In this document: in pieces, positions 28,356-37,632 of the stretch | Layout of the letters: each line of letters starts with the position of its first letter | How positions within the stretch are numbered: position 1 is the first letter of the stretch | NCBI RefSeq assembly: GCF_017355525.1 | Contig: NZ_CP067395.1 | Span: 3,472,001-3,536,000 of the forward strand | DNA from: Lysobacter enzymogenes | Lineage (GTDB): Bacteria > Pseudomonadota > Gammaproteobacteria > Xanthomonadales > Xanthomonadaceae | Length of the DNA stretch: 64,000 bases | Direction: 5' to 3' | Notes under the pieces: generated by a model | Databases searched by the model: none | The model's input: the letters and a program-made list of their open reading frames with translations, nothing else | What the model was told of the DNA's origin: nothing | Position numbers and translations under genes: made by a program

Positions 28356-29153
28356 TCAGCCGCCGAGCAGCAGGCTCAGCGCGACCAGAATCAGGAACGT
28401 CGCGAACACCCGCTTCAAGGTATCGCCGTGCAGGCGATGGGCCAGCCGCGTGCCGTACGGCGCGGCGAGCACCGAGGCCACGGCCACGCCGATCGCCGCC
28501 GGCAGATACACGTAGCCGACCGCGTAGTGCGGCAACGCGCCCGGCGGCGCGTTGAAGGCATAGCCGATCGCGCTGGCCAGGCCGATCGCGACGCCGCAGG
28601 CCGACGAGGTGCCGACCGCGCGCACCGGCGCGACTCCGCGCCAGACCAGCAACGGCACGGTCATGCTGCCGCCGCCGATGCCGACCACGGCCGAGACCGC
28701 GCCGATGCCGACGCCGGCGCCCGCCATCGCCACGCCCTGCGGCGGCGGCGCATCGTCGCCGAGCGCCGCGCGCGCCTTGCCGAACAACAGCTGCGCCGCG
28801 GCGATGAGGCAGTAGCCGGCGACGATCCAGCGCAACCACTCGCCGTCGATGCGCACCGCGACCCAACTGCCGAGCCAGCCGCCGATAAGCAGGCCGGGCA
28901 CCATCGCGCGCACCGTCGGCCACAACACGCTGCCGCGCTTGGCATGCGCGCGCGCCGACGCGGTCGCGGTCAGCACGATGCTGGCCAGCGAACTGGCCAA
29001 GGCGGTGTGCATCGCCGCTTCCTGCGGAATGCCGAACGCCGGCGCGATCCAGGCCAGCGCGGCCACCAGCACCAGCCCGCCGCCGACGCCGAGCAGACCG
29101 GCGAGCACGCCGGCGATGGCGCCGAGGACGAGGAAGACCAGCCAGATCGCCAT
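28356..29153 (-). CDS. TauE/SafE-family membrane permease
   Basis: A 265-residue inner-membrane protein with about eight hydrophobic segments. The opening GAIAGVLAGLLGVGGGLVLV and the mid-protein GVGIGAVSAVVGIGGGSMTVPLLVW are the duplicated TauE/SafE (DUF81) signatures with their Gly-rich motif. Members export sulfite, sulfoacetate or other organic anions; the substrate here is unknown. It is transcribed in the same direction as the TonB receptor, 303 bases upstream of it, and divergent from the lytic transglycosylase. Confidence 0.9.
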   Translation of the reverse strand: MAIWLVFLVLGAIAGVLAGLLGVGGGLVLVAALAWIAPAFGIPQEAAMHTALASSLASIVLTATASARAHAKRGSVLWPTVRAMVPGLLIGGWLGSWVAVRIDGEWLRWIVAGYCLIAAAQLLFGKARAALGDDAPPPQGVAMAGAGVGIGAVSAVVGIGGGSMTVPLLVWRGVAPVRAVGTSSACGVAIGLASAIGYAFNAPPGALPHYAVGYVYLPAAIGVAVASVLAAPYGTRLAHRLHGDTLKRVFATFLILVALSLLLGG

Positions 29154-29294
29154 GCGCGCGTTCCTTGAGTGCAGCGGCGTGGGGTGCCGCAGTCGTTCGA
29201 TTCTGCACTACCGTGCGGATGTGGGTTGCGCTGGGTGTTGGGCTTCGCCGCGGCGCTTGCGCGGCAGGCGGGTTGCGCCGCGGCTGTTACAGCC

Positions 29295-29377
29295 GTCATC
29301 CCCGCGAAAGCGCGGATCCAGAGACTTCAGCGCACTGCCTCGATGAAGCCCTGGATGCCCGCCTGCGCGGGCATGAC
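29295..29377. repeat. Family 2 repeat: GTCATCCCCGCG inverted pair
   Basis: Imperfect arms at 29295-29321 (GTCATCCCCGCGAAAGCGCG, then GATCCAG) and 29351-29377 (CTGGATGCCCGCCTGCGCGG, then GCATGAC). It shares the CCAGAGACTTCAG interior with the element at 9601-9721. It sits in the 341-base gap 29154-29494 between the divergent TauE-like and lytic transglycosylase genes; a TATAGT at 29483 close to the transglycosylase ATG is the only promoter-like element noticed there. Confidence 0.7.
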
Positions 29378-29494
29378 GATCGATAGCTTTCGCAGCGCAT
29401 TTCTCCCACAACACGCGCGACGACGTTCGCGCTTCGCCCTCATCCACCCTGCGTTCACATAAGACATTCATGCGCGCTCGGCTATAGTCCGGCG

Positions 29495-31564
29495 ATGCTC
29501 CCGCGCCCTCTCCCCCTGCTCGCCGCCGCGCTGCTCGCGGCCATCGCCACCACCGCCTGCGCGCAGACCACCGCGTCGGCGCCGGCGCAGCCCGCGGCCA
29601 AGCCGCCGTCGCTGCGCGCGCCGCCGGCGCCGACGGTCGACACCCAGTTGCCGCGCGTGCGCGCCGCGCTCGACGCGGCCGAACGTCCCGGCTTCGATGC
29701 CGGCCAATACGCCGACATCGCCCGCCATCCGCTGTACGGCTGGGTCGAATACGCCGCGCTCCGCCGCAACATCGACAGCGTCGACAACGGCCAGGCCCAG
29801 GACTTCCTCGCCCGCCGCGGCAACGAAGCCTCCGGCGAGGCCTTCCGCGAAATCTGGCTCGCCGCGACCGCGCGCCGCGAAGACTGGAACGCCTTCCTCG
29901 CCGCCTGGACCGGCAAGAACCGCAGCGGCAAGGACCGCGGCGCGCAGTTGCGCTGCGCCGAATTGAACGCGCGCCAGGCGCTGGGCCGCATGGACGCGCA
30001 ATGGACCAAGGACGCCCAGGCGATCTGGCGCAGCAGCGGCAAGTCGCTGCCCGACGCCTGCGACGCGCCGTTCGCGGTGCTGGCCGCGCAGGGCGGGCTG
30101 ACCCCGGAACTGCGCTGGGAACGCATCGACGCGGCCGCGGCCGAATGGCAGCCGGCGGTGATGCGCGCGGCTGCGCGCGGCTTGCCGGCCGATCAGCTGG
30201 CGCAGGCCAACGACTACGCCGCGTTCCTCGACAACGTCAACGAACGCGCGCTGGCGTGGCCGAAGACCGAACGCAGCCGCAAGATCGCCAGCTACGGCCT
30301 GGCCAAGCTGGCCAAGGCGCAGCCGGCCAGCGCCGAAGCGCAGCTGCCCAAGTACGCCAATGCGCTGAACTTCAGCGACGAAGACCGCGGCCGGGTGCTG
30401 TACCAGACCGCGCTGTGGTCGGTGGCGTCCTACGACGCCGAATCCGCGCGCCGGCTCAACGCCGTGCCCGAAGTGGCTTACGACGAGCGCCTGCACGAGT
30501 GGCGCGCGCGCGAGGCGATGGCGCGCTCGGACTGGAACGCGGCGCTGGCGGCGATCCGCAAGATGGGCGCCAAGCAGCGCGGCGAATCGCGCTGGGAGTA
30601 TTTCGAAGCGCGCCTGTCCGAACGCGCCGGCGACAAGGCGACCGCGAACCGGCTGTACCGCGAATCGGCCAAGAACGCCGACTTCCACGGCTTCCTGTCC
30701 GCCGACCGGCTCGGCGCGCCGTATACGCTGTGCCCGTCGCAGCCGGCCGACGCGCCGGCCGCGCGCGCGCAGGTCGCGCGCGACCCGGCGCTGATCCGGG
30801 CGATGGGCCTGTTCCAGATCGAACGCGCGCCGTGGGCGATCCGCGAATGGGACGACGCGCTGAGCCGCTTCGACGACACCCAGCGCCGCCTCGCGATCGA
30901 AATCGCCCAGGGCTACAACTGGTTCGACCGCGCGGTGTTCTCGCTCAACAAGACCCCGCAGGAACAGCGCCTGTACTACCTGCGCTTCCCGCTGCACCAC
31001 GGCGAGACGATCCGCCGCGAATCGCTGAAGAACGGCCTCGACCCGGCCTGGGTCGCGGCCGAGATCCGCGCCGAAAGCATCTTCAACCCGACCGCGCGCT
31101 CCGGCGCCAACGCGATGGGCCTGATGCAGGTGGTGCCGGGCACCGGCGCGCAGGTCGCCAAGAGCCTCGGCCTGCCGTGGGGCGGCGCGGCCAGCCTGTA
31201 CGACTCCGACACCAACATCGTGCTCGGCACCGCGTACCTGCGCCAGTTGCTCGACAAGTACGGCGGCCAGCCGTATTTCGCGATGGCCGGCTACAACGCC
31301 GGCCCGGCGCCGCTGAACCGCTGGCAGTCGCAGCGCCCGGGCATGGAACCGGATTTCTGGATCGAGACCATCAGCTACAAGGAAACCCGCGAGTACGTCG
31401 CCCGCGTGCTGGCCTTCAGCGTGCTCTACGACTGGCGCATGAACGGCGACGCGCTCAACGTCAGCGACCGCCTGCGCGGCGTCACCGACGCCAAGCGCAA
31501 ATCTTTCGTCTGCCCGGCCGCCGCCGCGGCGACCAGCGCGCCGCTGCCGGCGGAAACCGAGTAG
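29495..31564 (+). CDS. slt: Soluble lytic murein transglycosylase
   Basis: A 689-residue periplasmic enzyme that cleaves peptidoglycan between MurNAc and GlcNAc with formation of 1,6-anhydromuramic acid. A signal peptide (LLAAALLAAIATTACAQ) is followed by a long alpha-superhelical (U-shaped) domain and a C-terminal lysozyme-like SLT domain. The catalytic Glu lies in AEIRAESIFNPTARSGANA, followed by MGLMQVVPGTG and MAGYNAGPAPLNRW, all diagnostic. Cys22 sits in TTAC, a weak lipobox, so it could be anchored. The SDR gene follows after only 9 bases, suggesting a common transcript. Confidence 0.93.
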   Translation: MLPRPLPLLAAALLAAIATTACAQTTASAPAQPAAKPPSLRAPPAPTVDTQLPRVRAALDAAERPGFDAGQYADIARHPLYGWVEYAALRRNIDSVDNGQAQDFLARRGNEASGEAFREIWLAATARREDWNAFLAAWTGKNRSGKDRGAQLRCAELNARQALGRMDAQWTKDAQAIWRSSGKSLPDACDAPFAVLAAQGGLTPELRWERIDAAAAEWQPAVMRAAARGLPADQLAQANDYAAFLDNVNERALAWPKTERSRKIASYGLAKLAKAQPASAEAQLPKYANALNFSDEDRGRVLYQTALWSVASYDAESARRLNAVPEVAYDERLHEWRAREAMARSDWNAALAAIRKMGAKQRGESRWEYFEARLSERAGDKATANRLYRESAKNADFHGFLSADRLGAPYTLCPSQPADAPAARAQVARDPALIRAMGLFQIERAPWAIREWDDALSRFDDTQRRLAIEIAQGYNWFDRAVFSLNKTPQEQRLYYLRFPLHHGETIRRESLKNGLDPAWVAAEIRAESIFNPTARSGANAMGLMQVVPGTGAQVAKSLGLPWGGAASLYDSDTNIVLGTAYLRQLLDKYGGQPYFAMAGYNAGPAPLNRWQSQRPGMEPDFWIETISYKETREYVARVLAFSVLYDWRMNGDALNVSDRLRGVTDAKRKSFVCPAAAAATSAPLPAETE

Positions 31565-31573
31565 GCCGCCGCC

Positions 31574-32476
31574 GTGTCGCGTCGTCATGTGCTGATCCTC
31601 GGCGGCACCGGCTTCGTCGGCCGCCATCTGGCCGAACGCCTGCTGCGCGAGCGCTATCGCGTCACCGTGCTCAGCCGCGGCGTCGACCCGTCGAAGAAGA
31701 AAAAGCTCAGCCGCGACGCCAGCATCATCGAAGGCGACGTGGCCAATCCGGATTTCCTGCGCGCGGTGCTCGACGACGTCGACGCGGTGGTCAATCTGGT
31801 CGGCATCCTCAACGAGCAGGGCGACAGCGGGCGCGGCTTCGAGCACGTCTACGTCGAACTGCTGGAGGCGCTGCTCGAAGCCATGCGCGACATGGGCGTG
31901 CGTCGGCTGTTGCAGATGAGCGCGCTCAACGCCGGCACCGGCCAGAGCCATTACCTGGAAGCGCGCGGCCGCGCCGAACAGAAAGTGCGCGCGTCCAAGC
32001 TCGACTGGACCCTGTTCCGCCCGTCGGTCATCGCCGGCCCCGGCGACGGCCTGTTCTGCCGCTTCGACGCGCTGCTGCGCTACGCCCCGGCGCTGCCGAT
32101 CGGCCGCGCCAACGCGCGCTTCCAGCCGGTGTGGGTCGGCGACGTGGTCCAGGCCTTCGTCAACGCGCTGGCCGACCCCGCGCACGTGCAGCGCAGCTAC
32201 AACCTGGTCGGGCCCGAGGTCATGACCCTGGGCGAGATCGTCCGCGCCAGCGCCCGCGCGCGCGGCCGCCTGCGCGCGGTGCTGCCGCTGCCCGACGCGC
32301 TCGGCAAGCTGCAGGCCGAAATCGGCGAGCACCTGCCGGGCAAGCCGATCAGCCGCGACAACTGGCGTTCGCTACAGACCGATTCGACCAGCGTCGAGAA
32401 CGGCCTGCTCAAGCTCGGCATCGAGCCGACGCCGGTCCTGCCCCGCCTGTCGGAAATCTTCGGCACCTCCCTGTAG
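31574..32476 (+). CDS. NDUFA9-like NAD(P)-binding SDR protein
   Basis: A 300-residue atypical short-chain dehydrogenase of the group related to the complex I accessory subunit NDUFA9. The Rossmann motif VLILGGTGFVGRHLAERLL is at the N-terminus; the catalytic Tyr-x3-Lys pair of classical enzymes is replaced by a YLEARGRAEQ segment, as usual for this group, which often acts as a binding or regulatory protein. The start is a GTG at 31574, nine bases after the transglycosylase. The final Leu codon and the TAG stop are the CTG TAG of a REP-like unit at 32472. Role unknown. Confidence 0.87.
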   Translation: MSRRHVLILGGTGFVGRHLAERLLRERYRVTVLSRGVDPSKKKKLSRDASIIEGDVANPDFLRAVLDDVDAVVNLVGILNEQGDSGRGFEHVYVELLEALLEAMRDMGVRRLLQMSALNAGTGQSHYLEARGRAEQKVRASKLDWTLFRPSVIAGPGDGLFCRFDALLRYAPALPIGRANARFQPVWVGDVVQAFVNALADPAHVQRSYNLVGPEVMTLGEIVRASARARGRLRAVLPLPDALGKLQAEIGEHLPGKPISRDNWRSLQTDSTSVENGLLKLGIEPTPVLPRLSEIFGTSL

Positions 32477-32499
32477 GAGCGGCGCAAGCCTCGACCGCG
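32472..32499. repeat. Solitary, decayed REP-like unit supplying a stop codon
   Basis: A single unit, TGTAGGAGCGGCGCAAG then CCTCGACCGCG, with no facing partner. Stem position 20 carries T in place of G, so the hairpin has lost a pair. Its TAG at 32474 ends the SDR gene. Confidence 0.75.
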
Positions 32500-32624
32500 C
32501 CAACCCAACCACGACGCGGGTTTCAACGCAGTCGCGTCGCGGCCGCCGCGTCCCGCGCCGGTCCGCCGGCGCGTCTGCCCGCTGCGCTAGGATGCGCAGC
32601 ACACTCCCGCGAAAGGAACACGCC

Positions 32625-33002
32625 ATGGGCCTGCTCGACACCCTGCTCGGCCACGCCGGCGCCAAGTCCGCCGACAAGGTCAACGAAGATTTCGCCCCGC
32701 TGCTCGCTCCGGGCGAGGCGGTGCTGCGCGCGTTCGGCGAGATCCGCGACCTGATCGTGTTCACCGACCGCCGCCTGATCCTGGTCGACAAGCAGGGCGT
32801 GACCGGACGCAAGACCGAGTTCCTGAGCCTGCCCTACCGCAGCATCGTGATGTTCTCGCTGGAGACCGCCGGCCATTTCGACCTGGAAGCCGAGCTGCGG
32901 CTGTGGGTGTCGGGCCAGCCGAATCCGATCACGCGCCGGCTGGGGCGCAACGCCGGCGCGGAAGACATCGTCGGTTTGCTGGCGCAGAACGCGCCGCGTT
33001 GA
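32625..33002 (+). CDS. Bacterial PH-domain protein
   Basis: A 125-residue protein consisting almost wholly of a bacterial pleckstrin-homology-like domain (bPH_1/YvbH type): EAVLRAFGEIRDLIVFTDRRLILVDKQG, then TEFLSLPYRSIVMFSLETAGHFDLEAELRLWV. The ATG at 32625 follows GAAAGGA with good spacing; an ATG 11 codons earlier has no ribosome site. No membrane segment is seen. Such proteins are single-domain and their ligands are largely unknown. It precedes cca by 24 bases and may share its transcript. Confidence 0.82.
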   Translation: MGLLDTLLGHAGAKSADKVNEDFAPLLAPGEAVLRAFGEIRDLIVFTDRRLILVDKQGVTGRKTEFLSLPYRSIVMFSLETAGHFDLEAELRLWVSGQPNPITRRLGRNAGAEDIVGLLAQNAPR

Positions 33003-33026
33003 AAGCACTGCATTGAGGTAGGAGAG

Positions 33027-34250
33027 ATGAAGGTTTACTTGGTCGGCGGCGCGGTCCGCGACAGCCTGCTCGGGCTGCCGGCCGGCGACCGCGATTACGT
33101 CGTCGTCGGCGAAACGCCGCAGGCCATGCTCGACGCCGGCTTCAAGCCGGTCGGCAAGGACTTCCCGGTGTTCCTGCACCCCGACACCGGCGAGGAGTAC
33201 GCGCTGGCCCGCACCGAACGCAAGTCCGGCCGCGGCTACCGCGGCTTCGTCGTCGACGCCGATCCGTCGGTGTCGCTGCAAGACGACCTGGGCCGGCGCG
33301 ATTTCACCATCAACGCGATCGCCCGCGACGAGAGCGACGGCCGCCTGATCGATCCTTACGGCGGCGCGCGCGACCTCGAAGCGAAAGTGCTGCGCCACGT
33401 CGGCGACGCCTTCGTCGAAGACCCGCTGCGGGTGCTGCGCGCGGCGCGCTTCATGGCCCGCTTCGGCGCGCACGGCTTCAGCGTCGCGCCGGAGACGATG
33501 GCGCTGATGCGGCGCATGGCCGAATCCGGCGAACTCAGCGACCTGGTCGCCGAGCGCGTGTGGCAGGAACTGCGCCGCGCGCTGCGCTGCGCGAAGCCGT
33601 CGGCGTTCCTGCGCACCCTGCACGACGCCAGCGCGCTCGCCGCGGTGCTGCCGGAAGTCGAAGCGCTGTACGGCGTGCCGCAACGCGCGGAGTACCACCC
33701 GGAGGTCGATACCGGCATCCACACCGAAATGGTCGTGGACATGGCCGCGCAGCTCGCGCCGGGCGACGACCTGATCGGCTTCGCCGCGCTGACCCACGAC
33801 CTCGGCAAGGCGCGCACCCCGGCCGAGCTGCTGCCGCGCCACCACAACCACGAGCGCAACGGCCTGGAACCGCTGGCGCAGCTGTGCGCGCGGCTGAAGG
33901 TGCCGACCGAACACCGCTTGCTGGCCGAAGCGGTCTGCCGCGAGCACCTCAACGTGCACCGGCTCGACGAGATGCGCGCGCGCAGCGTCTACGATCTGAT
34001 CGCGCGCTGCGACGGCTGGCGCAACCCGCAGCGGATCGAGCAGATGGCGCTGGTGTGCGAGGCCGACAAACGCGGCCGCCTGGGCCTGGAAGACCGCGAC
34101 TATCCGTCGCGCCCGATGCTGGTCGATGCGCTGCACGCGGCGCTGAAGGTGCGTGCGAGCGACCTGCCGGCCGACCTGGCCGGCCCGGCCATCGGCGAAG
34201 CGATGCGCCGCGCGCGCATCGCCGCGATCGCCGGGTCGAAGCGAGAGTGA
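33027..34250 (+). CDS. cca: Multifunctional CCA tRNA nucleotidyltransferase
   Basis: A 407-residue enzyme that adds or repairs the 3'-CCA end of tRNA. N-terminal class II nucleotidyltransferase with [20 protein letters not shown] (the DxD metal site), [10 protein letters not shown] and the [13 protein letters not shown] motif. The C-terminal part contains an HD phosphohydrolase domain (LTHDLGKA, with HHNHERNG after it), as in the E. coli-type multifunctional protein. An AGGAGAG ribosome site lies directly before the ATG. It converges with a TonB receptor across a REP-like pair. Confidence 0.95.
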   Translation: MKVYLVGGAVRDSLLGLPAGDRDYVVVGETPQAMLDAGFKPVGKDFPVFLHPDTGEEYALARTERKSGRGYRGFVVDADPSVSLQDDLGRRDFTINAIARDESDGRLIDPYGGARDLEAKVLRHVGDAFVEDPLRVLRAARFMARFGAHGFSVAPETMALMRRMAESGELSDLVAERVWQELRRALRCAKPSAFLRTLHDASALAAVLPEVEALYGVPQRAEYHPEVDTGIHTEMVVDMAAQLAPGDDLIGFAALTHDLGKARTPAELLPRHHNHERNGLEPLAQLCARLKVPTEHRLLAEAVCREHLNVHRLDEMRARSVYDLIARCDGWRNPQRIEQMALVCEADKRGRLGLEDRDYPSRPMLVDALHAALKVRASDLPADLAGPAIGEAMRRARIAAIAGSKRE

Positions 34251-34256
34251 GTCTCT

Positions 34257-34359
34257 CCCTGTAGGAGCGGCGCGAGCCGCGACCGCGACAACGCAACTAC
34301 GCCACAACCTTCGCCGCAGGTGCGTTGTCGCGGTCGCGGCTCGCGCCGCTCCTACAGGG
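34257..34359. repeat. REP-like inverted pair with 39-base arms
   Basis: Arms at 34257-34295 and 34321-34359 are perfectly complementary over 39 bases, the longest in the window. It lies between the convergent cca and TonB-receptor genes and shares the inner ACAACGCA extension with the element at 20048-20144. Confidence 0.88.
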
Positions 34360-34426
34360 GTGCTCCGAAACGACGAAGGCCGCCGCGTTCGCACGCGACG
34401 GCCTCCGCTGCCCGGCTGCGCTCAAA

Positions 34427-36925
34427 TCAGAACCGGTAATCCGCGCGCAGGTAGTAGCTGCCGCCGTTCATGCCGAACGGCAGCGTCTCCCAGCCGTACT
34501 TGAAGCCCAGTTCCGGGAACGGCGCGCCGCTGACCCGGTCCCACTTGTCCGGATAGGTGTCGAACAGGTTGTTGCCGCCGACGGTGAAGCTGAGCTGCTC
34601 GTTGAGCTTGTAGCGCACCGCGAAATCGGCGAGCCACTTGCCGCTCCAGGTCTGCTTGATCCCCGGGGTGAAGCCTTCGCCGGTGACCGGGCCGTAGTAG
34701 TTGGCGCGGCCGGTGAACTCCCACTTGCCGGTTTCGTACACGCCCTGCAGTACGTGGTGCTGGCGCGGCTGGCCCTTCTCGATCAGGGTCACCTGGGTGT
34801 CGTCGAACAGCACGTTCGGCGGCAGGATCGACGACTGCGAACGGCGCGCCTTGACCTCGGTCTTGTTGAAGTGCACCAGCGCGGTCAGGGTCAGCTTGGA
34901 GCCGGCGGCGAACTCGGTGTTGTGGTTCGCGACCAGGTCCACGCCGGTGGTCTGGGTGTCGATGGCGTTGGTGAAGAACAGCACCTGGCCGACGCCGATC
35001 GGGTCGAGGATCGCGCGGATCGGGCAGTTGCCGTTGCCCGGCGCGCACGGCTGGCCGTTGGTGCCGACCGCTTCGGGCTGGATGTTGCTGGAGAAGATGA
35101 TGCGGTCGTCGATGTCGATGCGGAACACGTCCATCGTCAGCGAGAACCGGTCGCTGGGCTTGAGCACGAAGCCGAGCGAACCGCTCTTGGAGGTTTCCTC
35201 CTTCAGCGGCTCGATCCCGAACGCGCGCGTCACCGCGCTGTTCTGGCGCGCGGTCAGGGTGTCGGTGAGCTCGCCGGCGGCGTTGAGGTTGGTCGAGCGC
35301 TGGCTGTAGAACAGCTGCTGCACGCCCGGCGCGCGGAAGCCGGTCGACACGGTGCCGCGCAGGGCGAACTTCTCGCTGGCGTCGAAGCGCGCCGACAGCT
35401 TGCCGGTGGTGGTGTTGCCGAAGTCGGAGTAGTCCTCGTAACGCACCGCCGCGCCGACCAGGAAGCGGTCGCTGAGATTGGTTTCCAGGTCCAGGTAGGC
35501 CGCGTAGTTGTGGCGGCCGTCGTCGACCGCCTCGTTCGGCGAGAAGCCCGGGAAGCCCTGCATGCCCGGCTGCGCGGTGTCGCCGGTCTGGCCGACGATG
35601 TTGATCGCGCGGTTGTTGGTGCGGCCGTAGGTGTAAGTCACCGGCGCGCCGGCGCGGATCTGGTACTCGTCCTTGCGGTATTCCAGGCCGGTGCCCAGGT
35701 ACAGCGGACGGTCGTTGAAGCCCTTCAGCGTGCCGCGGAAATCCAGGTTCAACGTGGTCTGGTCGAACTGCAGCGTGCCGGTGTCGGCCTTGGTCGGCGA
35801 TTCGGCGTAGATGCCGCCGCCGGGCTTGGGCTCGTACCACCAGCTGACGTTGACCGAGTCGGCTTCCTCGAAGCCGAACTTGCTGCGGCCGCGGTTGACC
35901 GAGATGTCCCAGTCCCAGTTGTCGTTGATCGGCGCCTTGTAGCCGACCGCGAGCGAAGTGTCGTCGACCTTGGTGCGGATGTTCGGCAGGAAGCCGTTGG
36001 GGTACAGCGCCGGCACCGTGCGGTTGTCGCCCGGGCTGCGGAAGAAGCCGTAGGAATCGCCCTTGCGCTTGGACAGGCCGCCGAACCAGTACAGCTCGCC
36101 GCGGCCGACCGGCAGGCCGCCGTTGAACCAGAAGTAGGCGTCGGTGGCGTCGGCGTCGCCGAGGCGCTGGGTCACCCGCGGCGGGCTCACGCGCAGGCTG
36201 TCCGGACCGGCGCGGTTGGTCGCGCCGCGGTCGCGGTATTCGAACGACATGTTGAGGAAGCCGTCCGCGCCGAGCTTGACGCCGGTGTTGACCGAGGCCG
36301 AGTAGTTCTCGCCGTCGCCGGCGTAGTTCTGGCCGGCCTGCACCGACACCTGGGTCTCGGTGGTCTGCTTCTTCAGGATGATGTTGATGACGCCGGAGAT
36401 CGCGTCCGAGCCGTACTGCGCGGCGGCGCCGTCGCGCAGCACTTCGATGCGCTCGATCGCCGACAGCGGGATCGCGTTGATGTCGGTGCCGGCCGAACCG
36501 CGGCCGATGGTCTGCTGCACGTTGACCAGCGCCTGCTGGTGGCGGCGCTTGCCGTTGACCAGCACCAGCACCTGATCGGGGCCGAGCGAGCGCAGCGTCG
36601 CCGGACGCAGGATGTCGGTGCCGTCGCTGACGAAGGTGCGCGAGAAATTGAACGAGGGCTCCAGCATCTGCAGGATCTGGCCGACCTCGGTGGCGCCGGT
36701 GGCGGTCAGTTCTTCCTTGCCGATGACGTCCACGGGCGCTGCGGTGTCCTCGGCGGCGCGGCCGCGCGCGCGCGAACCGGTCACTTGCACCGCATCGAGC
36801 GTGGTCGCGTCGCGGCTGGCCGGCGCGGCCGGTTCCTGGGCGGACGCGGCGGGGACGACGGCGGTCGCGGCGATGGCGGCGGCGACGGCCAACGCCAGTC
36901 GGTGGCGGTACTGCGCTGGGGACAT
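34427..36925 (-). CDS. TonB-dependent receptor
   Basis: An 832-residue outer-membrane receptor. The ATG at 36925 (MSPAQYRHRLALAVAAAIAATAV, signal peptide ending SAQ) has an AAGGAA ribosome site; an in-frame ATG 19 codons earlier gives an Arg-rich extension and is less likely. Plug features: TTLDAVQVTGSRARGR, APVDVIGKEELTATGATEVGQ, LGPDQVLVLVNGKRRH and IERIEVLRDGAAAQYGSDAISGVINIILKK. The barrel ends YYLRADYRF with the terminal Phe. The plug resembles the iron-complex/carbohydrate receptor group with the NGKRRHxxAL signature. The substrate is not evident. The 296-base gap upstream (36926-37221) holds an AT-richer stretch at 36985-37070, presumably its promoter, and no gene. Confidence 0.92.
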   Translation of the reverse strand: MSPAQYRHRLALAVAAAIAATAVVPAASAQEPAAPASRDATTLDAVQVTGSRARGRAAEDTAAPVDVIGKEELTATGATEVGQILQMLEPSFNFSRTFVSDGTDILRPATLRSLGPDQVLVLVNGKRRHQQALVNVQQTIGRGSAGTDINAIPLSAIERIEVLRDGAAAQYGSDAISGVINIILKKQTTETQVSVQAGQNYAGDGENYSASVNTGVKLGADGFLNMSFEYRDRGATNRAGPDSLRVSPPRVTQRLGDADATDAYFWFNGGLPVGRGELYWFGGLSKRKGDSYGFFRSPGDNRTVPALYPNGFLPNIRTKVDDTSLAVGYKAPINDNWDWDISVNRGRSKFGFEEADSVNVSWWYEPKPGGGIYAESPTKADTGTLQFDQTTLNLDFRGTLKGFNDRPLYLGTGLEYRKDEYQIRAGAPVTYTYGRTNNRAINIVGQTGDTAQPGMQGFPGFSPNEAVDDGRHNYAAYLDLETNLSDRFLVGAAVRYEDYSDFGNTTTGKLSARFDASEKFALRGTVSTGFRAPGVQQLFYSQRSTNLNAAGELTDTLTARQNSAVTRAFGIEPLKEETSKSGSLGFVLKPSDRFSLTMDVFRIDIDDRIIFSSNIQPEAVGTNGQPCAPGNGNCPIRAILDPIGVGQVLFFTNAIDTQTTGVDLVANHNTEFAAGSKLTLTALVHFNKTEVKARRSQSSILPPNVLFDDTQVTLIEKGQPRQHHVLQGVYETGKWEFTGRANYYGPVTGEGFTPGIKQTWSGKWLADFAVRYKLNEQLSFTVGGNNLFDTYPDKWDRVSGAPFPELGFKYGWETLPFGMNGGSYYLRADYRF

Positions 36926-37221
36926 GAGTCGGTTCCTTGCGAAGGTAGAGGCGGGGGCCCGTGGCCCGCGCTGGAGCCTCACGGCTTCTTAACCTTTTCG
37001 CAATACGCCGCGTGACTGTGCCGACTTTGCCTTTGTGACGGATTTACTAATACGACGAATCGGCTAGCCGGCGTTCAGACCTGAATGCGTTGCGCGTCAC
37101 CGAAATGCGGCGGACGGCGCATGGCGCGCCGGCATCTCCGATGCACGTCATAAGTGCAGGGATGAATTCGCTGAAGCGCGTTCGATGGGCAGGCCGCGAG
37201 CCGGCGCAGGCGCGCCGCGGC

Positions 37222-37632
37222 TCAGCGCGGCGCCAGCCGCCGGTCCACGCGTTGCAGCCACAGCGCGATCGGCGTGCGCGCGAGCCACAGCCCGGCCAAG
37301 GCGCCGAGGCTGTTGGCGAGCCCGTCGGCGGCGTCGCCGCTGCGCGAATCGGTCAGGTTGGCCTGGGCGAACTCCAGCGCCACGCCGAGCGCGATCAGCC
37401 CCGCCGTCGCCAGCGCCTGCGCGCGCACCCGCGCGAACAGCATGCCGGCGTACAGCGACAGCAGCAGGTAGGCGGTGAAGTGCTCGACCTTGTCGAAGCT
37501 GTCGAACGGCGTCGGCGGCAGGTCCTTGGCCGGCATCAGGCAGGTCGCGATGACGGCCGCGATCATCGCCAGCCACAGCGCGATCCACAGCGTCGGACGA
37601 TGGAACTCGCGCAAGGAGCGGCCCGCGCTCAC
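37222..37632 (-). CDS. VanZ-like membrane protein
   Basis: A 136-residue integral membrane protein with four hydrophobic segments. It fits the VanZ-like family: a Lys/Glu-His motif (FDKVEHFTAYLLLSLYAGML) between TM1 and TM2 and GVALEFAQANLTDSRSGDAADGLANSLGALAG at TM3-4. It starts with a GTG at 37632 that overlaps the TGA of the methyltransferase gene (GTGA), so translation is coupled. VanZ relatives are linked to teicoplanin resistance in enterococci, but in Gram-negatives the role is unknown. Confidence 0.85.
   Translation of the reverse strand: MSAGRSLREFHRPTLWIALWLAMIAAVIATCLMPAKDLPPTPFDSFDKVEHFTAYLLLSLYAGMLFARVRAQALATAGLIALGVALEFAQANLTDSRSGDAADGLANSLGALAGLWLARTPIALWLQRVDRRLAPR

Noticed and set aside
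29468..32332. 954-codon minus-strand frame opposite the lytic transglycosylase and SDR genes
   Set aside because: Antisense shadow of two well-supported genes.
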